Shown: piece by piece, positions 48,144 through 57,059 of the stretch
Layout of the letters: every line of letters starts with the position of its first letter
How positions within the stretch are numbered: the first letter of the stretch is position 1
Notes under the pieces: model-generated
The model's input: only the letters and a program-made list of their open reading frames with translations
What the model was told of the DNA's origin: nothing
The model's database searches: none
DNA from: an uncultured Subdoligranulum sp.
GTDB lineage: Bacteria > Bacillota > Clostridia > Oscillospirales > Ruminococcaceae
Length of the DNA stretch: 64,000 nt
Assembly (NCBI RefSeq): GCF_963931595.1
Contig: NZ_OZ007030.1
Location: 2,162,481-2,226,480, forward strand
Reading direction: 5' to 3'
Made by a program: the position numbers and the translations under genes

Positions 48144-48450
48144 TCCAAATAAAAAAAGACAGCCCGCTCGCCCTTTGTATAGGACGAGTTGCTGTCTTGA
48201 ACCCGCGGTGCCACCTATCTTACCGCAGCCGGAACCCCCGGCGTACGGTCACTTTTCCGTACACGTTCACCTTTGAAACGCTGCCGCTGTAACGCGCGGC
48301 CTGCGGCGCCCCTACTTCCCGCTTTGCGGGGTTCAGTTTGCAGCTCCCGGGTGTTCTTTCCCGCCCCGTCCCCGTCCCGGCTCGCAGCTGAATGCCGGGC
48401 TCTCTGTGCGGATGTTGGGCGATACTTTTCCCGATCAACACTTTTAACAG
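48144..48450 (-). ncRNA. T-box leader with Asn (AAC) specifier
   Basis: On the minus strand: AGTA motif in GGGAAAAGTATCGCCC (near 48435), then GGGAAAGAACACCC, placing AAC at 48353-48355 followed by A, and the T-box AGGTGGCACCGCGG at 48203-48216. The downstream terminator completes the switch. It should raise asnB expression when tRNA-Asn is uncharged. Confidence 0.85.
48154..48198 (-). terminator. T-box terminator before asnB
   Basis: AAGACAGC pairs with GCTGTCTT around an inner stem (CTCGTCC/GGGCGAG), followed by TTTTTTTATTT on the minus strand. Confidence 0.85.
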
Positions 48451-48455
48451 CTAAA

Positions 48456-48485
48456 GCATAGCACCATTGCCCCCCTGCTGTCAAG
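48456..48485 (-). promoter_or_regulatory. Sigma-A promoter of the asnB T-box transcript
   Basis: TTGACA (48480-48485), 18 bp, TATGCT (48456-48461) on the minus strand. Confidence 0.65.
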
Positions 48486-48546
48486 ATTTTTTTGGGAACC
48501 GGCCGGAGTTTTTTGCCAAAATCTACTATTTTTATAGAGATTCCTC

Positions 48547-48575
48547 TTGTACTTTGTCCGGGTTCATGGTATAGT
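48547..48575 (+). promoter_or_regulatory. Sigma-A promoter of the sufC-sufB operon
   Basis: TTGTAC (48547-48552), 17 bp, TATAGT (48570-48575). A leader of about 60 nt follows, ending in CCTAACCCCTAACAAAGGAG. It has no RTTAG-N6-CTAAY box or IscR-like palindrome that I can see. Confidence 0.7.
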
Positions 48576-48641
48576 ATTATTTCGGTAGGATATGGCAATA
48601 CTTGCACTATCCCTAACCCCTAACAAAGGAGCTTCTTTACC

Positions 48642-49382
48642 ATGCTAGAACTGCGTAACGTCGGCTACGAAACCGACGACAATAAAGAGATCCTGCACGA
48701 TGTTTCGCTTACCGTACAGGAGCGTTTTGTGGCCATCACCGGCCCCAACGGCGGCGGCAAGTCCACGCTGGCCAAGGTCATCGCCGGCATCTACCAGCCC
48801 ACCAGCGGCCAGATCCTGCTGGACGGGGTGGATATCACCCATATGTCCATCACCGAGCGGGCCAACCTGGGCATGAGCTATGCCTTCCAGCAGCCGGTGC
48901 GGTTCAAGGGCCTGCAGGTCAAGGACCTGTTGAGCCTGGCCGCCGGCAAGAACACCAGCATCACCGAGGCCTGCAACTACCTCAGCGAGGTGGGACTGTG
49001 CGCCCGGGATTACATCGACCGTGAGCTCAACGACAGCCTTTCGGGCGGCGAGCTCAAGCGCATTGAAATCGCCATGGTGCTGGCCCGCGGCACCAAGCTG
49101 TCCATCTTCGACGAACCGGAAGCGGGCATCGACCTGTGGAGCTTCCAGAACCTGATCCGGGTGTTCGAGAAGATGTACGAGCAGACCCGGGGCAGCATCC
49201 TGATCATCAGCCATCAGGAGCGGATCCTGAACATTGCCGACAAGATCGTTGTCATCAAGGACGGCCAGATCGCCAAGGAAGGCCCCCGCGCCGAAATCCT
49301 GCCCGGCCTGCTGGGCAGCGCCGACGCCTCCAGCCCCGCCTGCAGCGTGCTGACCGATAAAGTAGAGGGGGTGCGCGGCTAA
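48642..49382 (+). CDS. sufC: SufC-like Fe-S cluster assembly ATPase
   Basis: A 246-residue ABC ATPase of the SufC type: Walker A GPNGGGKST, Q-loop YAFQQPVRFKG, signature NDSLSGGELKRIEIAMVLAR, Walker B LSIFDEPEAGIDLWSF and H-loop ISHQ. The DEPEAGID box is typical of SufC from the two-gene systems. It partners with the SufB-like scaffold encoded next, whose start codon overlaps the sufC stop. There is no membrane domain gene, so transport is excluded. AAAGGAG precedes the ATG. Confidence 0.9.
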   Translation: MLELRNVGYETDDNKEILHDVSLTVQERFVAITGPNGGGKSTLAKVIAGIYQPTSGQILLDGVDITHMSITERANLGMSYAFQQPVRFKGLQVKDLLSLAAGKNTSITEACNYLSEVGLCARDYIDRELNDSLSGGELKRIEIAMVLARGTKLSIFDEPEAGIDLWSFQNLIRVFEKMYEQTRGSILIISHQERILNIADKIVVIKDGQIAKEGPRAEILPGLLGSADASSPACSVLTDKVEGVRG

Positions 49383-50302
49383 TGCTGGACGCCATTGAGA
49401 AAAATCTTCTGAAGGAAGTCGCCGAACTGGACAGTCTGCCGGTGGGCGCGTACAACATCCGGGCCAACGGCCAGCTGGAGAGCCGCAACACCACGGCCAA
49501 CATCGACATTGTCTCCAAGACCGACAAGCCCGGCATCGACATTTACATCCGCCCGTTCACCAAGAACGAGAGCGTGCACATCCCGGTCATTCTGAGCCAG
49601 ACCGGCCTCAAGGACCTGGTGTACAATGACTTCCACATCGGCGAGGGCGCCGACGTGACCATCATCGCGGGCTGCGGCATCCACAACTGCGGCGGCGGCA
49701 ACGCCCAGCACGACGGCATCCACACCTTCTGGCTGGCCAAGAACGCCAAGCTGCGCTATGTGGAAAAGCACTACGGCGAGGGCGACGGCCGGGGCAAGCA
49801 GATCATGAACCCCACCACCATCGTGCACCTGGCCGAGGGCGCCCAGATGGAGATGGAGACCACCCAGATCGCCGGCGTGGACGACACCATCCGCAAGACG
49901 GGCGGCGACCTGGCCGAGGGCGCCAGCCTGGTGATCCATGAGAAGATCATGACCACCGGCGACCAGCACGCCGTCACCGACTTTGACGTGGACCTGAACG
50001 GCGAGGGCTGCTCGGCCAACGTGGTTTCCCGCAGCGTGGCCAAGGACGAGAGCAAGCAGGAGTTCATCAGCCACATCAACGGCAACTGCGCCTGCGCCGG
50101 CCATTCGGAGTGCGACGCCATCATCATGGACCACGCCTCGGTCATCGCCAGCCCGGCCCTGACCGCCAACAGCGTGGACGCCAGCCTCATCCATGAGGCG
50201 GCCATCGGCAAGATCGCCGGGGAGCAGCTCATCAAGCTGATGACCCTGGGTCTGACCGAGAAAGAGGCCGAGGACCAGATCGTCAACGGCTTCCTGAAGT
50301 AA
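49382..50302 (+). CDS. sufB: SufB/SufD-family Fe-S scaffold protein (short form)
   Basis: A 306-residue SufB/D-type beta-helix protein, much shorter than classical SufB (about 460-480). Conserved segments are VTIIAGCGIHNCGGGNAQHD, RYVEKHYGEGDGRGKQIMNP, the Cys-bearing NGNCACAGHSECDAIIMDHA, and VDASLIHEAAIGKIAGEQLI with the family's invariant Glu. The end (LTEKEAEDQIVNGFLK) matches SufB. It has its start inside the sufC stop. The pair without sufD, sufS or sufU fits the minimal SUF-like system (SMS) of anaerobes and archaea. A terminator follows. Confidence 0.88.
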   Translation: MLDAIEKNLLKEVAELDSLPVGAYNIRANGQLESRNTTANIDIVSKTDKPGIDIYIRPFTKNESVHIPVILSQTGLKDLVYNDFHIGEGADVTIIAGCGIHNCGGGNAQHDGIHTFWLAKNAKLRYVEKHYGEGDGRGKQIMNPTTIVHLAEGAQMEMETTQIAGVDDTIRKTGGDLAEGASLVIHEKIMTTGDQHAVTDFDVDLNGEGCSANVVSRSVAKDESKQEFISHINGNCACAGHSECDAIIMDHASVIASPALTANSVDASLIHEAAIGKIAGEQLIKLMTLGLTEKEAEDQIVNGFLK

Positions 50303-50314
50303 GAGTTTACAGCA

Positions 50315-50350
50315 AAGAACCCCCGCCGCAGCACTGCGGCGGGGGTTCTT
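50315..50350 (+). terminator. Bidirectional terminator between sufB and the AI-2E gene
   Basis: AAGAACCCCCGCCGCA pairs with TGCGGCGGGGGTTCTT, with T-rich bases on both sides. Confidence 0.85.
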
Positions 50351-50360
50351 GTGTTGTATG

Positions 50361-51581
50361 TCAGGAGATGGTGGCGGGTTCCCGGCCCTCGTCGGAGGCC
50401 TCCGCCTCGCAGGCGGCAGGTTCCTCCGGCGGGACGGCGTCCCGGTGGTTGCCCTCGGCGTCGATGCCGCGGCGGTCCAGCAGGTAGACCACGATCTCAT
50501 GGAGCAGCCCGAAGAGGGTGGCGAACAGCGGCACGCCGATGAGCATGCCCACCAGCCCGAAGAGGTCGCCGCCCACCACGATGGAGAACAGCACCCACAG
50601 CGAGGAGATGCCGATGGACTGGCCCAGGATCTTGGGGCCGATGAAGTTGCCGTCCAGCTGCTGGATGAAGAGGATGAGCACCGCGAAGATCAGCGCCTGG
50701 ACGGGGTCCACCAGCAGCAGGATGAAGATGCTGGGGATGGCGCCGATGAAGGGACCGAACACCGGGATGATGTTGGTGATGCCCACAAAGACGCTGACCA
50801 GCAGCGCGAAGTCCAGCCGCAGGATGGACATGAGCACAAAGGTGAGCACGCCGATGATGAGGGAATCGATGATCTTGCCCACAAAGAAGCCGGTGAAGTT
50901 CTCGTTGGTGTAGCGGCAGATGCGCAGCGTGTTGTTGGCCACCGATTCCGGCAGGAAGGCGTGGACCAGCGTCTTGAGCTGGTGGATCAGTTTGTCCTTG
51001 CCGGCCAGCATGTAGATGCTGGAGGCCACCGCCGTGAAGACCGCCACGAAGTTGGAGGCCACACTGCCGATGGTGGTGACGATCTGGGGCATGGCGGCGG
51101 CCGCCACCGTGTACAGTTCCGACATCATCGTCTCGGAATCGTCCAGGATGCGCAGGACGCTCTCCATCCGCAGGCCGTACTGATCCTGCAGGAAGAGCAG
51201 CGTCTTCTGCAGGCTCTCGAAGTAGCCGGGCAGGCTGTTGAAGAGGATGGAGATGCTGGAAAGGATCTGCGGCACCACCAGCCAGCCCAGCAGCACCAGC
51301 AGCAGAGCCGCCACGATGTAGGACAGCAGGATGGCGGCCCACCGCATGCCGGGCGATTCCCGGAAGAGGACCCGGTGGAACCATTTGGTCATGGGATTGA
51401 GCACAAAGGCGATGACCACGCCCCCCGCAAAGGGGGAGAGGATGCGCAGCAGCTCGGTGAAGCCGCCCACAAAATAGCCCAGGTTGCTCAGGAACAGATA
51501 AAAAGCGATGCTGGCAAAGACCAGACTGACCCATTCCAACATGGTATCGGGCTTTTTATCCCAGAAACGTTTGATGCTCAA
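50361..51581 (-). CDS. AI-2E family transporter (YdiK/PerM-like), copy 1
   Basis: A 406-residue protein with about eight helices. FAGGVVIAFVLNPMTKWFHR, TNIIPVFGPFIGAIPSIFIL and QQLDGNFIGPKILGQSIGIS are the hallmark segments of the AI-2E (PerM) family, which includes efflux carriers and sodium/proton antiporters. The start is a TTG at 51581 (AAAAAAGGGGAAAC 15 nt upstream), or an ATG 13 codons inside; neither has an ideal site. The charged C-terminus (EEPAACEAEASDEG) is cytoplasmic. It lies 77 nt downstream of a paralogue in the same direction. The substrate is not predictable, and autoinducer-2 export is only one reported role. Confidence 0.85.
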   Translation of the reverse strand: MSIKRFWDKKPDTMLEWVSLVFASIAFYLFLSNLGYFVGGFTELLRILSPFAGGVVIAFVLNPMTKWFHRVLFRESPGMRWAAILLSYIVAALLLVLLGWLVVPQILSSISILFNSLPGYFESLQKTLLFLQDQYGLRMESVLRILDDSETMMSELYTVAAAAMPQIVTTIGSVASNFVAVFTAVASSIYMLAGKDKLIHQLKTLVHAFLPESVANNTLRICRYTNENFTGFFVGKIIDSLIIGVLTFVLMSILRLDFALLVSVFVGITNIIPVFGPFIGAIPSIFILLLVDPVQALIFAVLILFIQQLDGNFIGPKILGQSIGISSLWVLFSIVVGGDLFGLVGMLIGVPLFATLFGLLHEIVVYLLDRRGIDAEGNHRDAVPPEEPAACEAEASDEGREPATIS

Positions 51582-51658
51582 GGTTGCAGTTTCCCCTTTT
51601 TTCTACGTCTTCCCTTCTATTGTACCGTCCGCCGCATGAAGACACAAGGGGCCACTTG

Positions 51659-52858
51659 TTAATTTTTTATGTCGGACAGGGGGTTGCCGTCCTCGTCGAT
51701 GCCCCGGGCCGCCAGACCGGCGCCCACCGCCTCCCGGAGCAGCGTGACGATGACCGCCAGGGTGGGCACGCCGATGACCATGCCGGGGATGCCGAACAGG
51801 TTGCCGCCCACGATGATGGCCAGCAGCACCCCCAGGCCCGGCAGGCCGGTGGCGCTGCCGATGATGCGGGGGGCAATGAAGTTGCCATCCACCTGCTGGA
51901 CCACCAGGATGATGAGGACGAATTCCACCGCCTGCAGCGGGGATTCCAGCAGCAGGATGACGGCGCCCGGTACCGCGCCGATGAAGGGACCCAGCACCGG
52001 GATGATGTTGGTCACACCCACCAGCACGGCGATGAGGGGGGCGTAGTCCAGCCGGAACACCGACATGAGGATGAAGGTCTCCACCCCTACCAACAAAGCA
52101 TCCACCAGCTGGCCGCCGATGTAGCCGCTGAAGGTGCGGTTGGCCATGGTGCACACCGAGAAGAGGCTGCCCGCCTGGCGGGGCGGCAGCGCCGCCCGCA
52201 GGCAGGTGCGCGCCCCCCGCAGCAGCAGATCCTTGCTGCCCAGCAGGTAGATGCTCACGGCCAGCGTCACGAAGCCGTCCATGGCCACGCCGGCTACCCC
52301 CGCCGCTGCGCCGGCCGCCGCCTGGGCGGCCTGGCCCGACACCGACTTGAACCAGTTCTGCAGTTCCTTGGTCAGTTCGCCCACATAGCTTTCCAGGGTG
52401 GCGGTATCGATGCCGAAGGTCTGCTGCACCCAGGTCAGGGCGTTCTGGATGTCCTCCTCATAGCTGCTCAGGCTGTTCACGAAAGAGGTGATGCTCTGCA
52501 CCAGCTGGGGCACCACCAGCGAGAGGAGCAGCGCCACCACGCTGAACAGCAGAAGATAGCTGAGCAGCACCGCGAAGCCCCGCTTGCCGCCAAAGAGTTT
52601 GCCGGCGAAAAACCGGGCGGGAATATCCAGCACATAGGCCAGCACGATGCCCCAGGCGAAGGGGCTTAGGATATCGAGAAATTTCTGCACGCCCCCCGCG
52701 ATGGCCGGCAGCTGCCATACCACGCCGAAGATCACCGCCACGCCCAGCGCCAGGCGCAGGAAATCGCCGGACGTTCTGGGGGTGCGTTCCAACCAGTGTT
52801 TCAAAAGAAGGTCCTCCCCGGATTCGTTGTGTTTGTTCGCCATTATAGCATATCCCAT
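51659..52858 (-). CDS. AI-2E family transporter, copy 2
   Basis: A 399-residue paralogue of the gene at 50361 (TNIIPVLGPFIGAVPGAVIL, QQVDGNFIAPRIIGSATGLP). ATG 52858 has GGTGG 10 nt upstream; an ATG at 52843 would remove five residues and overlaps a TATAAT. The similarity to copy 1 is moderate, so the duplication is old. Both share the family's long central loop with coiled segments (SFVNSLSSYEEDIQNALTWV). They may act as a hetero-oligomer or on different solutes. Confidence 0.85.
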   Translation of the reverse strand: MGYAIMANKHNESGEDLLLKHWLERTPRTSGDFLRLALGVAVIFGVVWQLPAIAGGVQKFLDILSPFAWGIVLAYVLDIPARFFAGKLFGGKRGFAVLLSYLLLFSVVALLLSLVVPQLVQSITSFVNSLSSYEEDIQNALTWVQQTFGIDTATLESYVGELTKELQNWFKSVSGQAAQAAAGAAAGVAGVAMDGFVTLAVSIYLLGSKDLLLRGARTCLRAALPPRQAGSLFSVCTMANRTFSGYIGGQLVDALLVGVETFILMSVFRLDYAPLIAVLVGVTNIIPVLGPFIGAVPGAVILLLESPLQAVEFVLIILVVQQVDGNFIAPRIIGSATGLPGLGVLLAIIVGGNLFGIPGMVIGVPTLAVIVTLLREAVGAGLAARGIDEDGNPLSDIKN

Positions 52859-52939
52859 GTGAATATGCCACCAAAGCGGCGCCCCAAACCAGAATTTTAC
52901 AAAAAAGCGGCCCGCACCCGATGCGCAGACCGCAGATGA

Positions 52940-55186
52940 TCAGTGGTTCTTGTAGTAGTTGATGAGGCAGCCGTCCGCCAGGATCTGGCGCTCGGCGTCG
53001 GTCATGGCGCCCAGCCGCACGGTGAACGTCACGAGGCCGCCGTCCGGCTTGACCGCCACAGCCTCCAGCTCATCCGCCGCCTCCAGCAGCGCCTTGCGCA
53101 CGCCGGGCAGGAAGACGTAGTCGCCGTTGTCCAGCACGTTGGGGGTATCCAGCAGGAAGGGCAGCATGCCCCAGTTGATGCAGTTGGAGCGGTACCGCTT
53201 GGTGGCGTACTCGCAGGCAAAGTTGGCCGCACCGCCCAGCACCCGCTGGCAGCTGGCCGCCTGTTCCCGGGCGGAACCGTCGCCGGGCTTGTTGGCGAAG
53301 ATGGCCGAACCGATGTTGGTGGCCATTGCATCGGGGGTGTAGCCCAGCTTGGCCAGCTCGGCGTAGACCTTCGCCACCTCCTCCGGCAGGCTGCCGGCGC
53401 GGCGGGCCTCATCCAGGGCGTGGACCGCCTTGGCACTGGGCACATAGGCCGGGTCCTTGCGGGAGAGGGTGAACTCCGCCAGACGCAGCGGGTTGGACCG
53501 GAAGGAGGAAGTCTCGCCGGAGGGGATCAGCTCATCGGTGGTGGTCACCGGGTCGGTGATGTAGCTGACGATCTTCACCAGCAGATCATCGCTGAGGGCG
53601 GGCTGCTCGGGCCAGTCCTTGATGTTGGGGCCGAACTTCAGGGCGTAGTCCGGTTCGGGATGGCCCCAGCCGTTGTAGACCCGCTTGTCGTAGACGCCCT
53701 GGTCGAAGTGGTACTCGGGGGCGGTGTACTCGCTGTCGCAGACCTCGCTGGCGGCGGTCAGGTAGCCGCCGTTGGCCGCCGTGGCCGCAATGGACCGCGC
53801 GTCCATGAGGGCCACCGCGCTGATCTGGCCCTCGCCGGGCTTGGAACCCTCCCGGTTGGGGAAGTTGCGGGTGGTGTGGCGGATGGAGAACTCCCCGTTG
53901 GCCGGGGTGTCGCCGGCGCCGAAGCAGGGACCGCAGAAGCACTCCCGGAAGATGCCGCCCGCACTGACAATATCCGCCACCGCGCCGTTCTTCACCAGTT
54001 CCAGGTAGGTGGGCATGCTGTCGGGGTAGACGCTGAACTTGAACTCGCCGTTGCCGCAGCTCTTGCCCCGCAAGATCTCGGCCACCGCGCATATATTCTC
54101 ATAGGTACCGCCGGAACAGCCGGCCACCACGCCCTGCTCCACATAGATACGGCCGTCGGGCTGCACCTTGCTCACCAGATCCATCGTCACCTTGCCGCCC
54201 AGCTGCTTGTTGGCCTGCTCCTGGGCCGCTGCCAGAATCTCTTGGGCGTTGGCCTTCAGTTCCCGGATGGGATAGGCATAGCTGGGATGCATGGGCAGAG
54301 CGATCATGCACTCCACGGTGGAAAGGTCCAGCTCGATGCAGCCGTCGTAGTAGGCCACATCGGCGGGTTTCAGTTCCTTGTAGGCCTCGGGGCGGCCGTG
54401 CTGGACGAAATACTGCTCCGTCACTTCGTCGGTCTGCCAGATGGAGGACCAGCAGGTGGTCTCGGTGGTCATGACATCGATGCCGTTGCGGTAGTCCGCC
54501 GACAGGTTGGCCACGCCGGGGCCGATGAACTCCATCACCTTGTTCTTCACATAGCCGTTGGCATAGGTGGCGCCCACCAGCGCCAGCGCCACATCGTGGG
54601 GGCCCACGCCGGGGTTGGGCTTGCCGGTGAGGTAGATGGCCACCACGCCGGGATAGGCCATATCATAGGTACGGCCCACCAGCTGCTTGGCCAGCTCGCC
54701 GCCGCCCTCGCCCACCGCCATGGTGCCCAGGGCGCCGTAGCGGGTGTGGGAGTCGGAACCCAGGATCATCCGGCCGCAGCCCGACATCATCTCCCGGTTG
54801 TAGCTGTGGATGACCGCCATATTCGGCGGAACATAGATGCCGCCGTATTTGTGGGCGGCAGAGAGGGCAAACTGGTGGTCGTCCTCGTTGATGGTGCCGC
54901 CCACCGCGCACAGGGAGTTGTGGCAGTTGGTCATGACATAGGGCAGCGGGAAGCGCTCCATGCCGGAAGCCCGGGCCGTCTGTATGATGCCCACGTAGGT
55001 GATGTCGTGGCTGGTCATGGAGTCGAACTTCATGCGCAGGTTGGCCATGTCACCGCTGGTGTTGTGGGCCTCCAGAATGGACCAGGCAATGGTGCCGCGG
55101 CGCGCATCAGCCTCGCTGACGCCGGCGGGGGCGCTGTCCTGCAGCGCACCGTTCACAAGATACACGCCCTGGGGGTGCAGTTTCAT
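52940..55186 (-). CDS. Aconitase/hydratase family protein
   Basis: A 748-residue member of the aconitase superfamily. SDSHTRYGALGTMAVGEGGG is the substrate and iron-site helix, VAGCSGGTYENICAVAEILR and FRECFCGPCFGAGDTP provide three cluster Cys (C, CxxC). The C-terminal swivelling part ends normally. The closest class is the aconitate hydratase of Clostridia rather than AcnA. It is divergent from citrate synthase, each with a consensus promoter, so citrate is probably turned to isocitrate for glutamate synthesis. Start ATG 55186 has GGAGGGAA upstream. Confidence 0.9.
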   Translation of the reverse strand: MKLHPQGVYLVNGALQDSAPAGVSEADARRGTIAWSILEAHNTSGDMANLRMKFDSMTSHDITYVGIIQTARASGMERFPLPYVMTNCHNSLCAVGGTINEDDHQFALSAAHKYGGIYVPPNMAVIHSYNREMMSGCGRMILGSDSHTRYGALGTMAVGEGGGELAKQLVGRTYDMAYPGVVAIYLTGKPNPGVGPHDVALALVGATYANGYVKNKVMEFIGPGVANLSADYRNGIDVMTTETTCWSSIWQTDEVTEQYFVQHGRPEAYKELKPADVAYYDGCIELDLSTVECMIALPMHPSYAYPIRELKANAQEILAAAQEQANKQLGGKVTMDLVSKVQPDGRIYVEQGVVAGCSGGTYENICAVAEILRGKSCGNGEFKFSVYPDSMPTYLELVKNGAVADIVSAGGIFRECFCGPCFGAGDTPANGEFSIRHTTRNFPNREGSKPGEGQISAVALMDARSIAATAANGGYLTAASEVCDSEYTAPEYHFDQGVYDKRVYNGWGHPEPDYALKFGPNIKDWPEQPALSDDLLVKIVSYITDPVTTTDELIPSGETSSFRSNPLRLAEFTLSRKDPAYVPSAKAVHALDEARRAGSLPEEVAKVYAELAKLGYTPDAMATNIGSAIFANKPGDGSAREQAASCQRVLGGAANFACEYATKRYRSNCINWGMLPFLLDTPNVLDNGDYVFLPGVRKALLEAADELEAVAVKPDGGLVTFTVRLGAMTDAERQILADGCLINYYKNH

Positions 55187-55262
55187 CGTGGATATTCCCT
55201 CCGTTTCCGATTCCGAAAAGCAGCGTGTATGCACACTGCCCGATGCTATAAACTCTTCCTAC

Positions 55263-55413
55263 ACTATACCCGCTTTAGTCGGGGTTGTCAACGCGGATTT
55301 TTATGCAGTACCGGGTAAAACGCCCACCAGCTTAATAAAATAAAGTGTCTCCTTGTCCATTCTGACAGAATTTTAAGTTTTTTCTTGACGAAGCGTGAAA
55401 AGCATACTAAAAT
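55263..55413. promoter_or_regulatory. Divergent promoters of aconitase and citrate synthase genes
   Basis: Minus: TTGACA (55286-55291), 17 bp, TATAGT (55263-55268) for aconitase. Plus: TTGACG (55385-55390), 17 bp, TAAAAT (55408-55413) for citrate synthase. The 311-nt gap holds no other feature apart from CGCTAAAGCGC (55428-55438), a small palindrome. Confidence 0.8.
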
Positions 55414-55497
55414 GACAGTATTCACCGCGCTAAAGCGCTTGGCATGGCAGGCGCATGCCGCGCGAATAAATATGCAACCAGAGAGAGGGGCTTGCCG

Positions 55498-56874
55498 ATG
55501 TATTACCCGGACGTACCGGCCCTGGAGCCGGATGAACTGGAACTGCTTTGCCACGAGTACATGGAGCACAACGCGCACCTGGACCCCAAACTGGCGGACC
55601 AGATGGGCGTCAAGCGCGGTCTGCGCAACCTGGACGGTACCGGCGTGCTGGCCGGCATCACCAACGTGTCCAGCGTTATCGGCTACGACAAAACGGCGGA
55701 CGGCACCATTGTGCCCATTCCCGGCCGGCTGGTCTACCGCGGCATCGACATCGATACCCTGGCCGCCGAGGCGGACAACCACGACCGTTTCCTCTTTGAG
55801 GAGGTGGTGTGGCTGCTGCTGTTCGGTTCGCTGCCCAACAGGGAGCAGCACGCCAAGTTCTGCAAGCTGCTGGAACATCACCGGGAACTGCCCCGGGGCT
55901 TTGCGGACGACATGATCCTCAACTCCCCCTCCCCCAACCTGATGAACAAGATGGCCCGCAGCGTGCTGGCCATGTACAGCTACGACGAGCACGCCGAGGA
56001 TTCCAGCCTGCCCAACATCCTGCGGCAGAGCATCAACCTCATTGCCGAGCTGCCCACCATGATGGTCAACGCCTACCAGATCAAGCGCCGGGTGTACGAC
56101 CGGTCCAGCATGTACTTCCATCTGCCCACCGAGGGCCAGAGCACGGCGGAGCACATCCTGAGCACCTACCGCGCCGACCAGAAGTTCACCCACGAGGAGG
56201 CAAGGCTTCTGGACCTCTGCCTGATGGTCCACGCCGACCACGGCGGCGGCAACTGCTCCACCTTCACCTGCCGTGTGCTGTCCAGCTCCGGCACCGACAC
56301 CTACGCGGCCATCTCGGCGGCCATCGGCGCGCTGAAAGGTCCCAAGCACGGCGGCGCCAACCTGAAGGTCATGCACCAGCTGGACTACATCCTGGAGAAT
56401 GTGGAAAATCCCGCCGACGATGACGAGGTGCGGGAGTTCCTGCGCAAGATCATCCGCAAGAAGGCCGGCGACGGCAGCGGCCTGATCTACGGCATGGGCC
56501 ACGCGGTGTACACCGTCAGCGACCCCCGCGCCCAGATCCTGAAGAACCATGCCCGCCGCATGGCCTACGCCAAGGGCTACGACGAGGAATTCGAGATGCT
56601 GTGCAGCATCGAGCGGCTGGCTCCCCAGGTCTTTGCGGAGGAGAAGCACGGTCCCAAGAAGGTCTGCGCCAACGTGGACCTGTTCAGCGGGCTGATCTAC
56701 CGTATGCTGGGCATCAGCGAGGACCTGTACACCCCGCTGTTCGCCATTGCCCGTGTGCCGGGCTGGTGTGCCCACCGGGTGGAGGAAGTGGAGTTTGCCA
56801 ACCGCATCATCCGCCCCGCCTACAAGTATGTGGGCAAGCCCCAGCCCTACATCACGCTGGCCGAACGTCCTTAA
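55498..56874 (+). CDS. gltA: Citrate synthase
   Basis: A 458-residue citrate synthase. Catalytic residues are visible: His in LMVHADHGGGNCSTFTCRV, His in GLIYGMGHAVYTVSDPRAQI and Asp in CANVDLFSGLIYRMLG. The PVRRxPGWCAH-like segment (IARVPGWCAHRVEEV) binds the substrate. It is slightly longer at the N-terminus than the short Gram-positive form. It condenses acetyl-CoA and oxaloacetate. The neighbouring divergent aconitase suggests the oxidative branch of an incomplete TCA cycle toward 2-oxoglutarate; no isocitrate dehydrogenase is in the window. RBS GAGAGAGGGG is upstream of ATG 55498. Confidence 0.93.
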   Translation: MYYPDVPALEPDELELLCHEYMEHNAHLDPKLADQMGVKRGLRNLDGTGVLAGITNVSSVIGYDKTADGTIVPIPGRLVYRGIDIDTLAAEADNHDRFLFEEVVWLLLFGSLPNREQHAKFCKLLEHHRELPRGFADDMILNSPSPNLMNKMARSVLAMYSYDEHAEDSSLPNILRQSINLIAELPTMMVNAYQIKRRVYDRSSMYFHLPTEGQSTAEHILSTYRADQKFTHEEARLLDLCLMVHADHGGGNCSTFTCRVLSSSGTDTYAAISAAIGALKGPKHGGANLKVMHQLDYILENVENPADDDEVREFLRKIIRKKAGDGSGLIYGMGHAVYTVSDPRAQILKNHARRMAYAKGYDEEFEMLCSIERLAPQVFAEEKHGPKKVCANVDLFSGLIYRMLGISEDLYTPLFAIARVPGWCAHRVEEVEFANRIIRPAYKYVGKPQPYITLAERP

Positions 56875-56880
56875 TCAAGA

Positions 56881-57052
56881 GGGGGAACGGACCCGCACGG
56901 CAATTGCCTGCCGGGTCTGTTCCCCCCTTTTTAGAATCCCCCTCGACAAAACAGACCGGCAAATCGCGCACTGTCCGCACACAATTTGCCGGTCTGTTTT
57001 CCTGTATGTATCTGCGCCGTCGGCAGATGTCCGCCGGCGCAGATATTTTTTA
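56881..57052. terminator. Three tandem hairpins between gltA and azlD
   Basis: Hairpin 1: GGGGGAACGGACCCG with its complement ending 56927, then CTTTTTAG. Hairpin 2: AACAGACCGGCAAAT with ATTTGCCGGTCTGTTTT at 56984-57000. Hairpin 3: ATCTGCGCCG with CGGCGCAGAT at 57010-57043, then ATTTTTTATG. All three lie in the 185-nt gap between converging genes and could terminate both. Confidence 0.75.
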
Positions 57053-57059
57053 TGTTATT

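Noticed and set aside
48607..48630. RTTAG-N6-CTAAY operator before sufC
   Set aside because: Only two direct CTAAC copies occur (CCTAACCCCTAAC); there is no GTTAG partner, so it is not the palindrome.
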